Of a stretch of DNA of 48,430 nucleotides, positions 1 through 10,652 are shown piece after piece. The notes below the pieces were generated by a model. The model had not been told where the DNA came from, did not search any database, and saw only the letters and a program-made list of their open reading frames with translations. The DNA comes from Sandaracinus sp. GTDB taxonomy: Bacteria; Myxococcota_A; Polyangia; Polyangiales; Houyiibacteriaceae. The stretch is from positions 1 to 48,430 of the forward strand of contig JACKEH010000033.1 of the NCBI GenBank assembly GCA_020633125.1, given 5' to 3'. A program made the position numbers and the translations under genes. Positions within the stretch are counted from its first letter, which is position 1. Each line of letters opens with the position of its first letter.

Positions 1-8
1 CGGACCGC

Positions 9-47
9 ACGAAAGGGCGTGGGCTTCGGTCCGCGCCTTTCGTTTTC
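9..47 (+). terminator. Probable terminator of a gene left of the window
   Basis: ACGAAAGG at 9-16 pairs with CCTTTCGT at 36-43, with further G/C pairing inside, and is followed by TTTTC. This looks like the rho-independent terminator of a plus-strand gene ending before the window. From 48 to 252 I see no further gene or clear motif. Confidence 0.45.
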
Positions 48-252
48 GGGGCGGTCGGCGCTGCGTCGCGGCCTTCGCAGGTGGGATACGAAACGAGGCT
101 TCCGCGGGCACTTCGCGGCCTCGGTTCGGGGATACCCGTCGGTGCGTCGTGGCGTTCGCAGGCCGCTGCGTCACGCCTTTCGCACGGAGAGGTCTCACGG
201 AGCTTCGTCCGAAAGCACCCAAGCTCGCGAGGCTTCTGCTACTTGCGGCCGG

Positions 253-1428
253 ATGCGCCAAGCCGACGCTCGCCCGGTCCTCGCCTCGACGGGCCTCTTC
301 ACCCCGCCCCACAAGATCTCGAACGACGAGCTCGTCGGCGCCTACAACGCGTGGGCCACGCGCTGGAACGAGGCGCACGCCGACGAGATCGCGGCCGGCA
401 CGCTCGAGGCGAAGGCGCTCTCGTCGAGCGAGTTCATCGAGAAGGCCAGCGGCATTCGTTCGCGCTTCGTGATGGATCGCTCCGGCATCCTGGACGTCGA
501 CCGCATGTCGCCTCGCCTTCCGCGTCGCGCCGACGAGGAGCTCTCGATTCTCGCCGAGATGGCGGTGAAGGCCTGCGAGGACGCGCTGCAACGTGCGGGC
601 CGCACGGCCGCGGACGTCGACGCCGTCATCGTCGCGTGCAGCAACCTCCAGCGCTCGTACCCCGCCATCGCGATCGAGGTGCAGAACGCGCTCGGCGTGA
701 AGGGCTGGGGCTTCGACATGAACGTGGCGTGCTCGTCGGCGACCTTCGGTCTTCGCACCGCGGCCGACATGATCACGGCCGGCAGCGCCAAGGCGATCTT
801 GGTCGTCAGCCCCGAGATCTGTAGCGCCCACCTCAACTTCAAGGACCGCGACTGCCACTTCATCTTCGGGGACGTGGCGACCGCGATGCTCGTCGAACGT
901 GCGGACCTTCCGCGCACGACGCCAGCGTACGAGATCCTCGGCGCGAAGCTCGAGACCAGCTTCTCGAACAACATCCGCAACAACCTCGGCTTCCTCAACC
1001 GCGCCGAACACGATGCGGTCGTGGGCTCCGAAGAGGAGAGCCTCGCCGACCGCCTCGACAAACCGGGCACGGACCTGCTCTTCGTTCAGGAGGGCCGAAA
1101 GGTCTTCAAGGACATCGTGCCGCTCGTCGCGCGCATGATCGTCGGACACATGGACGAGCTCGGCCTCCAGAAGCTCGACCGCATGTGGCTGCACCAGGCG
1201 AACCTCAACATGAACCGCCTCATCGCGACGAAGGTGCTCGGTCGCGAGCCCTCGGCGGAAGAGGCGCCGGTGGTGCTCGATCGTTACGCGAACACCTCGT
1301 CCGCGGGCTCGGTCATCGCGCTGCACCTGCACGGCGACGACCTCGCGCCGGGCGCGATCGGTCTGCTCTGCTCGTTCGGCGCCGGCTACTCGGCGGGCAC
1401 GGTCTTCCTGCGCAAGCTCGCGAGCTGA
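253..1428 (+). CDS. Beta-ketoacyl-ACP synthase III-like (FabH/thiolase fold) condensing enzyme
   Basis: A 391-residue condensing enzyme, expected to join an acyl-CoA and malonyl-ACP or a related thioester in fatty-acid or lipid synthesis. The complete triad is visible: Cys160 in NVACSSATFG, His314 in WLHQAN and Asn347 in YANTSSAG. It is longer than classical FabH (about 320 aa) because of an N-terminal insertion with GIRSRFVMD, as in the long KAS III group typified by Pseudomonas PA3286; that comparison is from memory. The frame stays open upstream to a GTG at 19, but the upstream translation is Arg-rich and unlike the protein, so the ATG at 253 is chosen. A strong hairpin follows, so the gene is probably monocistronic. 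Substrate and pathway are inferred. Confidence 0.88.
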   Translation: MRQADARPVLASTGLFTPPHKISNDELVGAYNAWATRWNEAHADEIAAGTLEAKALSSSEFIEKASGIRSRFVMDRSGILDVDRMSPRLPRRADEELSILAEMAVKACEDALQRAGRTAADVDAVIVACSNLQRSYPAIAIEVQNALGVKGWGFDMNVACSSATFGLRTAADMITAGSAKAILVVSPEICSAHLNFKDRDCHFIFGDVATAMLVERADLPRTTPAYEILGAKLETSFSNNIRNNLGFLNRAEHDAVVGSEEESLADRLDKPGTDLLFVQEGRKVFKDIVPLVARMIVGHMDELGLQKLDRMWLHQANLNMNRLIATKVLGREPSAEEAPVVLDRYANTSSAGSVIALHLHGDDLAPGAIGLLCSFGAGYSAGTVFLRKLAS

Positions 1429-1444
1429 GCTCTTCGAAGCGAAA

Positions 1445-1480
1445 CGACGAAGGCCTGCTCGTTCGAGCGGGCCTTCGTCG
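1445..1480 (+). terminator. Rho-independent-type terminator after the KAS III gene
   Basis: CGACGAAGGCC at 1445-1455 pairs perfectly with GGCCTTCGTCG at 1470-1480. An inner GCTCG/CGAGC stem closes a two-base loop, and ATTTC follows. It starts 17 bases after the stop codon at 1428. Confidence 0.7.
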
Positions 1481-1504
1481 ATTTCGAGCTCTCCGAGCGA
1501 ACCC

Positions 1505-1634
1505 CACTTGCACGGATTCACTCCGTGCGAGTGGTGGGATGCTCGGAAGAGGGAGGGGATCCCGATCCGGCTTGGCCGTTCGGGAGGGGCGCGCCGCCCC
1601 TCGCGAAGAAGGAAGAGAGCATGAATCCGTGCAA
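1505..1634. repeat. Hairpin repeat within a 127-bp inverted-repeat structure
   Basis: CACTTGCACGGA at 1505-1516 pairs with TCCGTGCGAGTG at 1522-1533 (12 bp, one G-T wobble) around the loop TTCAC. In addition TTGCACGGATTCA at 1508-1520 recurs as its exact reverse complement at 1622-1634, so the left arm can pair locally or with the distal copy. Between them lies the GC palindrome GAGGGGCG...CCGCCCCTC near 1585-1605. Almost the same hairpin follows tlyA at 7709-7733. No ORF here looks real. Confidence 0.6.
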
Positions 1635-1647
1635 CTGATTCGAGCTC

Positions 1648-3639
1648 TCAGAAACGCCAGAGCGGCAACACGCTCGCGTGGTCGTCGGTGAAGAGACGCG
1701 GAGGCACCTCGATGCGGCGCCAGCCGAAGCTCTCGAGCGCGCGCACACGCTCGGGCGAACCGATCGCGACGTAGCGCGACGCGTCTTCGAGCACGCCGAG
1801 GTCCCGACCGCGGTCCTTCACCCAGGCCTCCAGCCCTCGCGCTTCGGCGGCGCCACGAAGGGGAGGGCGCAGGTCGAGGTAGCGGTTGCTCACGTGGTAG
1901 ACGACGAGCCCTTCGTCGCCGACGCGCGCGCGGTAGAGGTCGAGCGCTTCGACCGTCAGCAGGTGCAGCGGCACCGCGTCGCCGCTGAACGCGTCGACCA
2001 CCAGCGCGTCGTAGGGCGCGATCTCCTCGCGTCGTTCCGCGGCGAGCGTGTGACGCGCGTCGCCGGTGACGAGACGAACCTCGCCCTCGCCGTCGAGGTA
2101 GGTGAAGAAGCGCTCCGCGAGCTCGACCACGACCGGATCGATCTCGTGAAACGAGACGTGCTCGCCGGCTTCGAGATGCCCCGCAATCGCACCGACGCCG
2201 AGGCCCACCACGCCGAGCCGCCGGGGGCGCGGCAAGGTTCGCAGCACGTCGCCGAGCGGGCTCTCGCGGTGGTAGTAGCCGAGCGGCTCACGCGAGAGGT
2301 GCACGTCGTCGGCGGCCCCGAGCATCGCCTGGCGACCGTGCACGGTGCGGCCGCTGTCGAGGCGACGCATGCGATGCCCACGCTCGACCACGTCGACCAC
2401 GCGGTACACGCCGTAGGGGCTGCGACGCTTCGCGAGCGCACGACCGACCTCGTCGCCTTGCGGCATGCCGATCGCGACGCCAGCGGCGAGCGCGATCACG
2501 GCGAAGCCGATCACCGATCCTCGCGGCGCCTTCCAGGCACGCTTCGCGACGCCGAGCGTGACGAGGAGCGCGACGATCGCGAGCGGGTATTCCAGCAAGC
2601 TCGAGAAGAGCTCCGGGGCGAGCAACGCGACCAAGGCGCTGCCGAGCCATCCGCCGAGCGCCATCGCCAGGTAGAACCACGTGAGCTGCTCGGGCTCGGG
2701 GCGCGACTCGTAGAGCTCGCCGTGCGCAGCCGTGGCGACCACGAAGAGCACCACGAGGTGCACGAGCGGCAGCCAGCTCTCGACGCCCGCGATGCGGAAG
2801 AACGCGACGAGCCCCACCAGGCTCACGTGCGGCCAGAGCCGCCGCATCCAGGTCGGGTACCAACGTGCGCGCCCGAAGACGAGCACGAAGGTCAGCAGGT
2901 AGACGACGAGCGGCAGGATCCAGACGAGCGGCGCGTTGCCGACGTCGAGCACGAAGACGTTCGTCACCCCGAGCGAGAGCGCGGAGGGCCATGCCGCCAC
3001 GAGCACCCAGAACGCGAGCCGTCGGCCGGTCGGGCGCGCGCCGATCGAGGTCTGCGACGCGGGGCTCGGCGCGAGACCACGCCAACAGGCGAAGGCCACC
3101 CCGAGCCAGACGACGTAGAGCGCGGTCCACATCCAGCCCTGGGTGGCCAGACCGGAGAAGGGCTCCCAGACGAAGACGTAGACGACGAGCGCGAGGAGCG
3201 AGCCGGCGTTGCTCGCGGCGTAGAGGCGCCACGGGCTCGCGCGCTCCTCGTCGTCGACCGTGCGCGAGCGGGTCCACCACTGCTGCGCGACCACGCTCGT
3301 GGTCGAGAGCACCACGAAGGGCACACCGAAGTGCATCGACATGGCGCCGAGCAGGGAGGCCACGTCGGGCTCCGCGGGCGAGGCGGGGGGGGCGAAAGGC
3401 AAGAAGGGCAGCGGCAGCAGCAGCGTCAGCAGGTGCCAGCCGCCGAGCCGTGGCGCGACGAAGTGAGCGTAGAGGTAGCCGAGGAAGAGACCCCCCTGGA
3501 AGAACATCAGGGAGGTCGACCAGACGTGGAAGGCGCTGCCGAAGCTCGGCAAGAGCAGCCGGCCGACGAGCGGCTCCATCGCGAAGAGCAGCGCGGCTCC
3601 GAGTCCCACGAAGAGCGGCGGAAGGAAACGCGAGCCCAT
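1648..3639 (-). CDS. Fused membrane protein with C-terminal spermidine-synthase-like domain
   Basis: A 663-residue protein. The first half is a chain of hydrophobic segments (LFVGLGAALLFAMEPLVGR and about ten more) like the 'fused MFS/spermidine synthase' family. The C-terminal third has the Rossmann methyltransferase-type fold of aminopropyltransferases: GVVGLGVGAIAG for the nucleotide loop, HEIDPVVVELA for the acidic residue after beta-2, then VTGDARH and DALVVDAFSGDAVP. The family role is poorly defined; a polyamine-related cytoplasmic domain tethered to the inner membrane is the usual inference. The start is ATG at 3639, directly before the hydrophobic N-terminus; the open frame continues upstream to 3882 but that part is Arg/Pro-rich and non-protein-like. 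It converges on the KAS III gene. Confidence 0.8.
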   Translation of the reverse strand: MGSRFLPPLFVGLGAALLFAMEPLVGRLLLPSFGSAFHVWSTSLMFFQGGLFLGYLYAHFVAPRLGGWHLLTLLLPLPFLPFAPPASPAEPDVASLLGAMSMHFGVPFVVLSTTSVVAQQWWTRSRTVDDEERASPWRLYAASNAGSLLALVVYVFVWEPFSGLATQGWMWTALYVVWLGVAFACWRGLAPSPASQTSIGARPTGRRLAFWVLVAAWPSALSLGVTNVFVLDVGNAPLVWILPLVVYLLTFVLVFGRARWYPTWMRRLWPHVSLVGLVAFFRIAGVESWLPLVHLVVLFVVATAAHGELYESRPEPEQLTWFYLAMALGGWLGSALVALLAPELFSSLLEYPLAIVALLVTLGVAKRAWKAPRGSVIGFAVIALAAGVAIGMPQGDEVGRALAKRRSPYGVYRVVDVVERGHRMRRLDSGRTVHGRQAMLGAADDVHLSREPLGYYHRESPLGDVLRTLPRPRRLGVVGLGVGAIAGHLEAGEHVSFHEIDPVVVELAERFFTYLDGEGEVRLVTGDARHTLAAERREEIAPYDALVVDAFSGDAVPLHLLTVEALDLYRARVGDEGLVVYHVSNRYLDLRPPLRGAAEARGLEAWVKDRGRDLGVLEDASRYVAIGSPERVRALESFGWRRIEVPPRLFTDDHASVLPLWRF

Positions 3640-4024
3640 GTGCGGCGCGCACCCTAGCAGGCCACCGACGAGCGCAGGCGACGGGATTCGAGGGGGGCTG
3701 CGAGAACCAGCCGACGAGGCCGCGTACCGAGCTCGCGTACGCTGTCCTCGAGAGGGTCGAGCTTGGCTGAACGCCCGGTCGCGATCCGTACGACGGAAAG
3801 GCGACGGGGCCCTTTCGGGCCCCGTCTGTGGTGTGGTGTGTGGTGTGGTGGATAGGAACTTGTGGGGCCGGGCTCGCGGCATCGCCGGTCTTTCGAATCC
3901 AGGCGACGGGGCTCTCGGTGGGGGTGGACGTGAAAGTCCCTCGCCCTTGTAGCGTGCTCGTGGAGCTTACGTCACGTGAAAGCGAAGTCTACCCTTTCGT
4001 TTCCTTCGCCCACGCGCTCTTTTG
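3640..4024. other. Intergenic region with hairpin and GT-rich tract
   Basis: No convincing gene. It must hold the promoter of the minus-strand fused membrane protein. ACGGGGCCC at 3804-3812 pairs with GGGCCCCGT at 3817-3825 around TTTC but lacks a T-run in either direction. A low-complexity tract of repeated GTGTGG units follows at about 3827-3851. I cannot place a promoter with confidence. Confidence 0.4.
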
Positions 4025-4083
4025 CTCCCCCGTCTGGGGGAGGAACGAGGCATCGGCCACGTGAAGTGTGGCCAATCGCCTCG
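4025..4083 (-). terminator. Two stacked hairpins downstream of the ZU5/VWA lipoprotein gene
   Basis: Read on the minus strand after the stop at 4110, the arms 4083-4068 and 4060-4046 pair as two blocks (CGAGGC/GCCTCG outside, GGCCAC/GTGGCC inside). A second perfect hairpin, CTCCCCC-GTCT-GGGGGAG at 4025-4042, follows. The stems are strong but there is no poly-U tail. Confidence 0.5.
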
Positions 4084-4109
4084 TTCTTCGTGTCGCCGAA
4101 TGCGGAGGC

Positions 4110-5621
4110 TCACTCGCAGGATCCGCCGACTCGAGCCGAGACCCGGTCGAGGATTCGCGAGATGGGAGCCGCGAAGCTGCCTTGGCAGATGGAGCCCGGC
4201 GCGATGGCGGCACCGCCGTCCGCCAGGCCCGCGGCCACCCCGAGGATGCGTCGCGCGGGGAACGCGAGCTGTCCGTCCGGCTGCTGGCAGCTCGGAAGCA
4301 GGCGGCTCGGCATCGCGGGGTCGACGCGCTCGACCATGCGATCGTCTTCGAGGATCGTGTCGACGCTCTGTCCCTCGAGGTCCTGCGGGAACCCGGTGAT
4401 CGGCGCGAAGACCAAACGCGCGGCGTCCCCCTTGGCGGCGAGCAGGCCCTCGACGAACCGGTCGAGGGGTTGCACGGCCTCCGGGTACGTGAAGCAACGC
4501 AGGTTGAGGTCGCCCCCGAAGGTGGTGCTCCCCGGATCGAAGATCTCCGGCTCGATCGCGGAGCAGTCGTCCTCGTCGGTGAGCATGACGACGAGCAGCA
4601 CCGCGTCGTCGCGAAGGAAGCCCGCGTTCGCGCCGTCCGCGTGTCCGACCGTGCCTTCGACGAACGTGGTGGTCGACGTGCTGGGCGTGAGCGCCTTCAG
4701 CGCGGCTTCGAGTTGCTGCTCGAAGCCGCAGCCGCCGGTGCCGAGGTTCGCGACGCAGCTCACGTCGTGCGCATACGTCTCGGCCGCGTCGACGCTCGCT
4801 TCGTAGCTTTGAATGCGCGGGTAGGTGGCGTCGCAACCGGAGCGGGCGGTGTTGCCGCGCGACATGAGCACACCGTCGTCGCCGAAGCGGGCCGCCTCGC
4901 ACGTGGGAACGATGTGGTTTCCGGTGCCCATGTTCGACGTGACGACGCCCGTGCGAAGCGAGGCGATCGCGGGGAAGTCCTGCGTCCCGTCGGCATCGGC
5001 GTCGCCCGTGGCGAGCGCTGCGACCAGGCGGGGGATCTCTCGGCTGAGCGCGGCCTGTTCCTCAGCCATCGAGTTCGAGTTGTCGACGACGAAGAGCACG
5101 TCGACCTTGCCGACGGCTTGGCGGCAGCACGACTCGCCCTCGCACGCGGTGCCGACGAAGGCGCGGCTGAAGTGCTCCACACGAGCGGTGGCGACGGCGC
5201 CGTCGAGCGTCGTCTCGAGCGCGGTGAACGCATCGCTCTCGTCGGTCCAGAAGATCGTCGCCAGTCGCGCGTCGCCAGCGAAGGGAATCTCGATCGTCGC
5301 CGGCGTCGCGAAGCGAAGGCCCGCAGGCTCGAAACGAAGCACCGGCGTGTAGCTCGAGAAGCCGGTCGGTGGACGTTCCGTGGTCGCGGTCACGCGGATC
5401 GTGGTCGGCTCGGTGAGCGCGCCTGCGGGCACCCGCAGCGAGAGACCCGCGACCGAGAGAACACCTCCGTCGACTCCCAAGGTCGCGGAGGTCGTCTCGC
5501 CGACCACCACGGGATCGGTCGGCACCGTGGGCTCCGGTTCTGGCTCGACCACGTGGGTCTCGTGGCATCCCGCGATCGCGAGCGCGGCGAGCAGGACGAG
5601 TCGAAGGGGGCGCAATGTCAT
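4110..5621 (-). CDS. Lipoprotein with ZU5-like and von Willebrand A domains
   Basis: A 503-residue predicted lipoprotein: signal MTLRPLRLVLLAALAIAGC with lipobox Cys19, then a Glu/Pro/Thr linker. About residues 45-165 (GGVLSVAGLSLRVPAGAL...) resemble a ZU5-type beta domain. A VWA domain follows, with VDVLFVVDNSNSM giving the DxSxS metal site, and VVMLTDEDDCSA as a later metal-binding loop. Cysteines are frequent after the VWA start, suggesting a disulfide-stabilised surface protein. The ATG at 5621 is preceded by AGAGGAG at good spacing; the frame is open upstream to 5921 but lacks protein character. Probably a surface or periplasmic adhesion/binding protein; ligand unknown. Confidence 0.85.
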   Translation of the reverse strand: MTLRPLRLVLLAALAIAGCHETHVVEPEPEPTVPTDPVVVGETTSATLGVDGGVLSVAGLSLRVPAGALTEPTTIRVTATTERPPTGFSSYTPVLRFEPAGLRFATPATIEIPFAGDARLATIFWTDESDAFTALETTLDGAVATARVEHFSRAFVGTACEGESCCRQAVGKVDVLFVVDNSNSMAEEQAALSREIPRLVAALATGDADADGTQDFPAIASLRTGVVTSNMGTGNHIVPTCEAARFGDDGVLMSRGNTARSGCDATYPRIQSYEASVDAAETYAHDVSCVANLGTGGCGFEQQLEAALKALTPSTSTTTFVEGTVGHADGANAGFLRDDAVLLVVMLTDEDDCSAIEPEIFDPGSTTFGGDLNLRCFTYPEAVQPLDRFVEGLLAAKGDAARLVFAPITGFPQDLEGQSVDTILEDDRMVERVDPAMPSRLLPSCQQPDGQLAFPARRILGVAAGLADGGAAIAPGSICQGSFAAPISRILDRVSARVGGSCE

Positions 5622-5664
5622 CCGAGGCTCCTCTGGAAAGGTTCGTGGACGAGTCGGCGCCGAG

Positions 5665-5687
5665 CCTTGGCATTTCCAATGCCAGGG
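5665..5687 (-). promoter_or_regulatory. Palindrome in the leader of the ZU5/VWA lipoprotein gene
   Basis: CCTTGGCATT (5665-5674) and AATGCCAGGG (5678-5687) form a 10-bp dyad around TCC with one G-T pair. It lies 44 bases upstream of the ATG at 5621, in an otherwise unremarkable leader. It could be a repressor operator or an RNA hairpin; no regulator is identified. Confidence 0.4.
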
Positions 5688-6043
5688 CCGAGCCGTGCCA
5701 TCGGCGACGACGAGGGAGGCGTCGAATGGCACGAGATCGCGGGGATTCCTCGGGATTCCGGCGCCCAACGCGAGAGCTCGTCGAGATGCCGAACGCGACG
5801 ACGAGTGGGCCGAACCGGGCGGAGCGCTCGATCTGGCACGCTCGCGTCCGACCTTCACTTCCGGTGCTTCCGAGACGTCATAGGCCAGTGGTAGCTTGCG
5901 CGACGACTCGATCGAGGACACTCCCTCGGTCGTTTTCGCGACCCGACCCGATGCCTCCCTCGCGCTCGATGGGGGCCATGTAGCTGGTGCGACCGAAGCA
6001 GAGCTTCGAGGAGTGCCCGGGGCGCGGATGGGAGAGAAAAGAG
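5688..6043. other. Intergenic region between divergent VWA lipoprotein and ssb genes
   Basis: It must contain divergent promoters. A short direct repeat GGATTCC occurs twice near 5740-5760. I see no additional gene; the ORFs across it are Arg-rich shadows. A good ribosome site, GGAGAGAAAAG, ends it just before the ssb ATG. Confidence 0.35.
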
Positions 6044-6535
6044 ATGAACAAGCTGTGCGCCATCGGCCGACTCGGAGCCGACCCGGAGATGAAGACCACC
6101 CGCTCGGGCCTCTCGGTCCTCGAGCTTCGCATCGCGATCGACGCTCGCACCAAGAAGGGCGAGGAGTGGGTGACGCTGACGACCTGGTGTCGGGCGTCGC
6201 TCTTCGGTCGGCGCGCCGAAGCGCTTCAGCGCAACCTCGCCAAGGGCGATCGCGTGGGTGTGTCGGGCGCGCTTCACGTGCGTGAGTTCGAGCGCAACGA
6301 CGGCTCGAAGGGATTCTCGGTCGAGATCCTCGACGCCGACATCACGCTGCTTGGCGGTGGCGGCGGCGGCGGCGGTCGTGGCCGTGGCCGTGACGACTAC
6401 GGCGACTTCGGCGGCGGCGGCGGTGGTCGCAGCGGCGGAGGCGGCGGTGGTGGCGGCGGCGGCGGTGGTGGCGGCCGCGGTGGCTACGACGACTTCCCGG
6501 CGGACGACTTCGGCGAGGACGACATCCCGTTCTGA
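6044..6535 (+). CDS. ssb: Single-stranded DNA-binding protein
   Basis: A 163-residue SSB that coats single-stranded DNA during replication, repair and recombination and recruits partners through its C-terminal tip. Residues 1 to about 104 form the OB fold (MNKLCAIGRLGADPEMK..., TTWCRASLFGRRAE..., KGDRVGVSGALHVREF). Residues about 105-150 are an extreme Gly/Arg linker with long Gly runs, and the acidic tip ends in EDDIPF. The ATG at 6044 follows GGAGAGAAAAG. The open frame upstream to 5987 is not SSB-like. The Gly-rich linker is encoded by a GGC/GGT microsatellite-like tract, so its length may vary between strains. Confidence 0.95.
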   Translation: MNKLCAIGRLGADPEMKTTRSGLSVLELRIAIDARTKKGEEWVTLTTWCRASLFGRRAEALQRNLAKGDRVGVSGALHVREFERNDGSKGFSVEILDADITLLGGGGGGGGRGRGRDDYGDFGGGGGGRSGGGGGGGGGGGGGGRGGYDDFPADDFGEDDIPF

Positions 6536-6643
6536 GTTGTCCGAGTAGGTCCGAGTAGGTTCTTGGGCCGTGGTTCGCCGCGGCTCACTCGCCTCGGGAC
6601 GTGCGTCGACAGGATGCGACGTCCCGACGCTCGGCCCACCCTC

Positions 6644-6904
6644 GCAGGCTGCTGAAAAGTCCCGCGCGCGCTTCGCGCGACCCGCACTCCGCCTCGCGCC
6701 ATCCTCTCACGCTCGAAAATGCCCCACATTTCACCGCCACCGACGCTCCGCGTCGGGACGGTAGTCTCATGGAACCCTGCACCTCCGCGGACTGCCATCC
6801 GCTCCGTTGCGCAGGATTCCACTTCGAAAGCCTCGGTTCGAGGACGCGCGATTCGAAGCACGGGACCGCACGAATCGCATCACGGTCCTTTTTCAGCAGC
6901 CTGC
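6644..6904 (-). mobile_element. 261-bp element A with 15-bp terminal inverted repeats and structured core
   Basis: GCAGGCTGCTGAAAA at 6644-6658 is repeated exactly as its reverse complement at 6890-6904, giving a 261-bp element between ssb and tlyA with no ORF that looks real. The termini resemble ends I associate with IS-derived MITEs (GGCTGCTGAAAA type); that attribution is from memory. On the minus strand, 6828 to 6764 form a nested hairpin: a 12-bp outer stem (GTGGAATCCTGC with GCAGGGTTCCAT) and an inner stem GCGGA/TCCGC. This core matches element B (34664-34924, same total length) at about 53 of 65 positions. No target-site duplication is evident. Confidence 0.65.
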
Positions 6905-6910
6905 TAGACG

Positions 6911-7702
6911 ATGGCGAAGACTCGCGTCGACGTGCTCCTCGTGGAGCGAGGGCTCGCCCCCACGAGGGCGCGTGCGCAAGCGCTCGTGCTCGCTGGCAAG
7001 GTTTTCTCGGGCGAACGTCGTGTCGAGAAGGCGGGGGACCGGCTCGCGGAAGACGCCGCCCTCGAAGTGCGCGGCGAAGAGCTGCCCTACGTCTCGCGTG
7101 GTGGCTTGAAGCTCGCGGGCGCGCTCGAAGCGTTCGCGTTCGATCCCGCCGAGCTCGTCGCCGCCGACTTCGGCGCGTCGACGGGTGGCTTCACCGACTG
7201 TCTGCTGCAGCGTGGTGCGTCGCGGGTGTACGCGATCGACGTGGGTTACGGGCAGCTGCACCCGAAGCTCCGCAACGACGCGCGGGTGGTGGTGATGGAG
7301 CGAACGAACGCGCGTCACCTCGAAGCCGGCGCGTTGCCCGAAGCGATCGATCTGGTCGTCATCGACGCGAGCTTCATCTCGCTCGCGAAGCTGCTGCCGG
7401 CCGCCAAGGCATTGCTTCGCGCCGAGGGGGAGGTCGTCGCCATGGTGAAGCCGCAGTTCGAGGTCGGTCGGGATCGACTCGGCAAGAACGGCGTCGTGCG
7501 CGACGAAGAGGCCCGGCTCGACGCGATCGACGGTGTCTCGCGCGCGGCGGTCGAGCTCGGCTTCGTCGAGGTCGCGCGTGCCGATGCTGCGATCAAAGGC
7601 CCGAAGGGGAACCACGAGGCGTTCTTGCGGCTGCGCTTGTCGGCGGCTCCGGCTTCGTCGGAAGACGCGTCGGAGCCTCGGGGCGAGTCGACTCAGGACT
7701 GA
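6911..7702 (+). CDS. tlyA: TlyA family rRNA (cytidine-2'-O)-methyltransferase
   Basis: A 263-residue S4 plus FtsJ-like methyltransferase. TlyA enzymes 2'-O-methylate cytidines in 16S (and sometimes 23S) rRNA using S-adenosylmethionine; some are also reported as haemolysins. The S4 RNA-binding domain is at about residues 3-60 (RVDVLLVERGLAPTRARAQ). The SAM site is ADFGASTGGFTDCLL (85-99), and the candidate catalytic tetrad is Lys67, Asp152 (VVIDASF), Lys180 (MVKPQFE) and Glu236. The length is typical. The ATG lies only 6 bases after the inverted terminus of the 261-bp element at 6904, so that element must supply or separate its promoter. An Asp/Glu/Ser tail ends the protein. Confidence 0.93.
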   Translation: MAKTRVDVLLVERGLAPTRARAQALVLAGKVFSGERRVEKAGDRLAEDAALEVRGEELPYVSRGGLKLAGALEAFAFDPAELVAADFGASTGGFTDCLLQRGASRVYAIDVGYGQLHPKLRNDARVVVMERTNARHLEAGALPEAIDLVVIDASFISLAKLLPAAKALLRAEGEVVAMVKPQFEVGRDRLGKNGVVRDEEARLDAIDGVSRAAVELGFVEVARADAAIKGPKGNHEAFLRLRLSAAPASSEDASEPRGESTQD

Positions 7703-7708
7703 GAGCGA

Positions 7709-7733
7709 CTTGCACGGATGCCGTCCGTGCGAG
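7709..7733 (+). repeat. Hairpin repeat after tlyA, second copy of the 1505 hairpin
   Basis: CTTGCACGGA at 7709-7718 pairs with TCCGTGCGAG at 7724-7733 around TGCCG. The stem sequence is the same as at 1505-1533, including the same wobble position, and only the loop differs. It begins 7 bases after the tlyA stop. Confidence 0.55.
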
Positions 7734-7774
7734 CGCGGGGGCTCGGTGGGTCGCCACTCGACCCCTGAAATCGA

Positions 7775-7803
7775 AAGAGCCCACGCGCGAGGTGTGGGCT
7801 CTT
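7775..7803 (+). terminator. Bidirectional terminator between tlyA and the beta-helix lipoprotein gene
   Basis: AAGAGCCCAC at 7775-7784 pairs with GTGGGCTCTT at 7794-7803 and is followed by CTTCTTC. The reverse strand also ends in a U-rich CUUUCG run, so it may serve both converging genes. Confidence 0.7.
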
Positions 7804-7824
7804 CTTCTTCGACTGCCGGAGGCG

Positions 7825-8991
<1,167 letters not shown>

Positions 8992-9156
8992 GAGCGCAAG
9001 GTACCCCGAGCGAGGCGAATCGACTCAACTTCGCTTCGCTGGCCCGTGCGCATGCCTGCTCGACCGGGGCGGGGGACCCCGAACGCGCCCACGCTCGTGA
9101 CCACGTAGCCAAGGAGCGCGATGGGCGCCGGCAAAGCGAACGCGGCGCGACGCCGA

Positions 9157-10449
<1,293 letters not shown>

Positions 10450-10652
10450 GGGGCGAGCGTACCCCGATTTCACGGCGAATCCAGACGTAACCCACGTAAG
10501 AGTTACGAAATGGTCGTTCGCCCGAGATCCCCCGGAAACCTGAGCGTGGGAGGAGCGTCGCACGCGGGCGGGGTTCCGCGAAGAACATTCGTGATCTCGG
10601 GAGGATGGACGGAGCCAGGCGTGGGCTGGTCGTGGTCTGCTACAACCGCGGG

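Noticed and set aside
1678..3657. Long plus-strand ORF across the spermidine-synthase-like gene
   Set aside because: Its translation is made of Arg/Glu/His/Val with no fold signature; it is the antisense shadow of a well-supported minus-strand gene.
3827..3851. GTGTGG tract as a possible CRISPR or direct repeat array
   Set aside because: Units are too short and contiguous with no spacers; simple low-complexity DNA.
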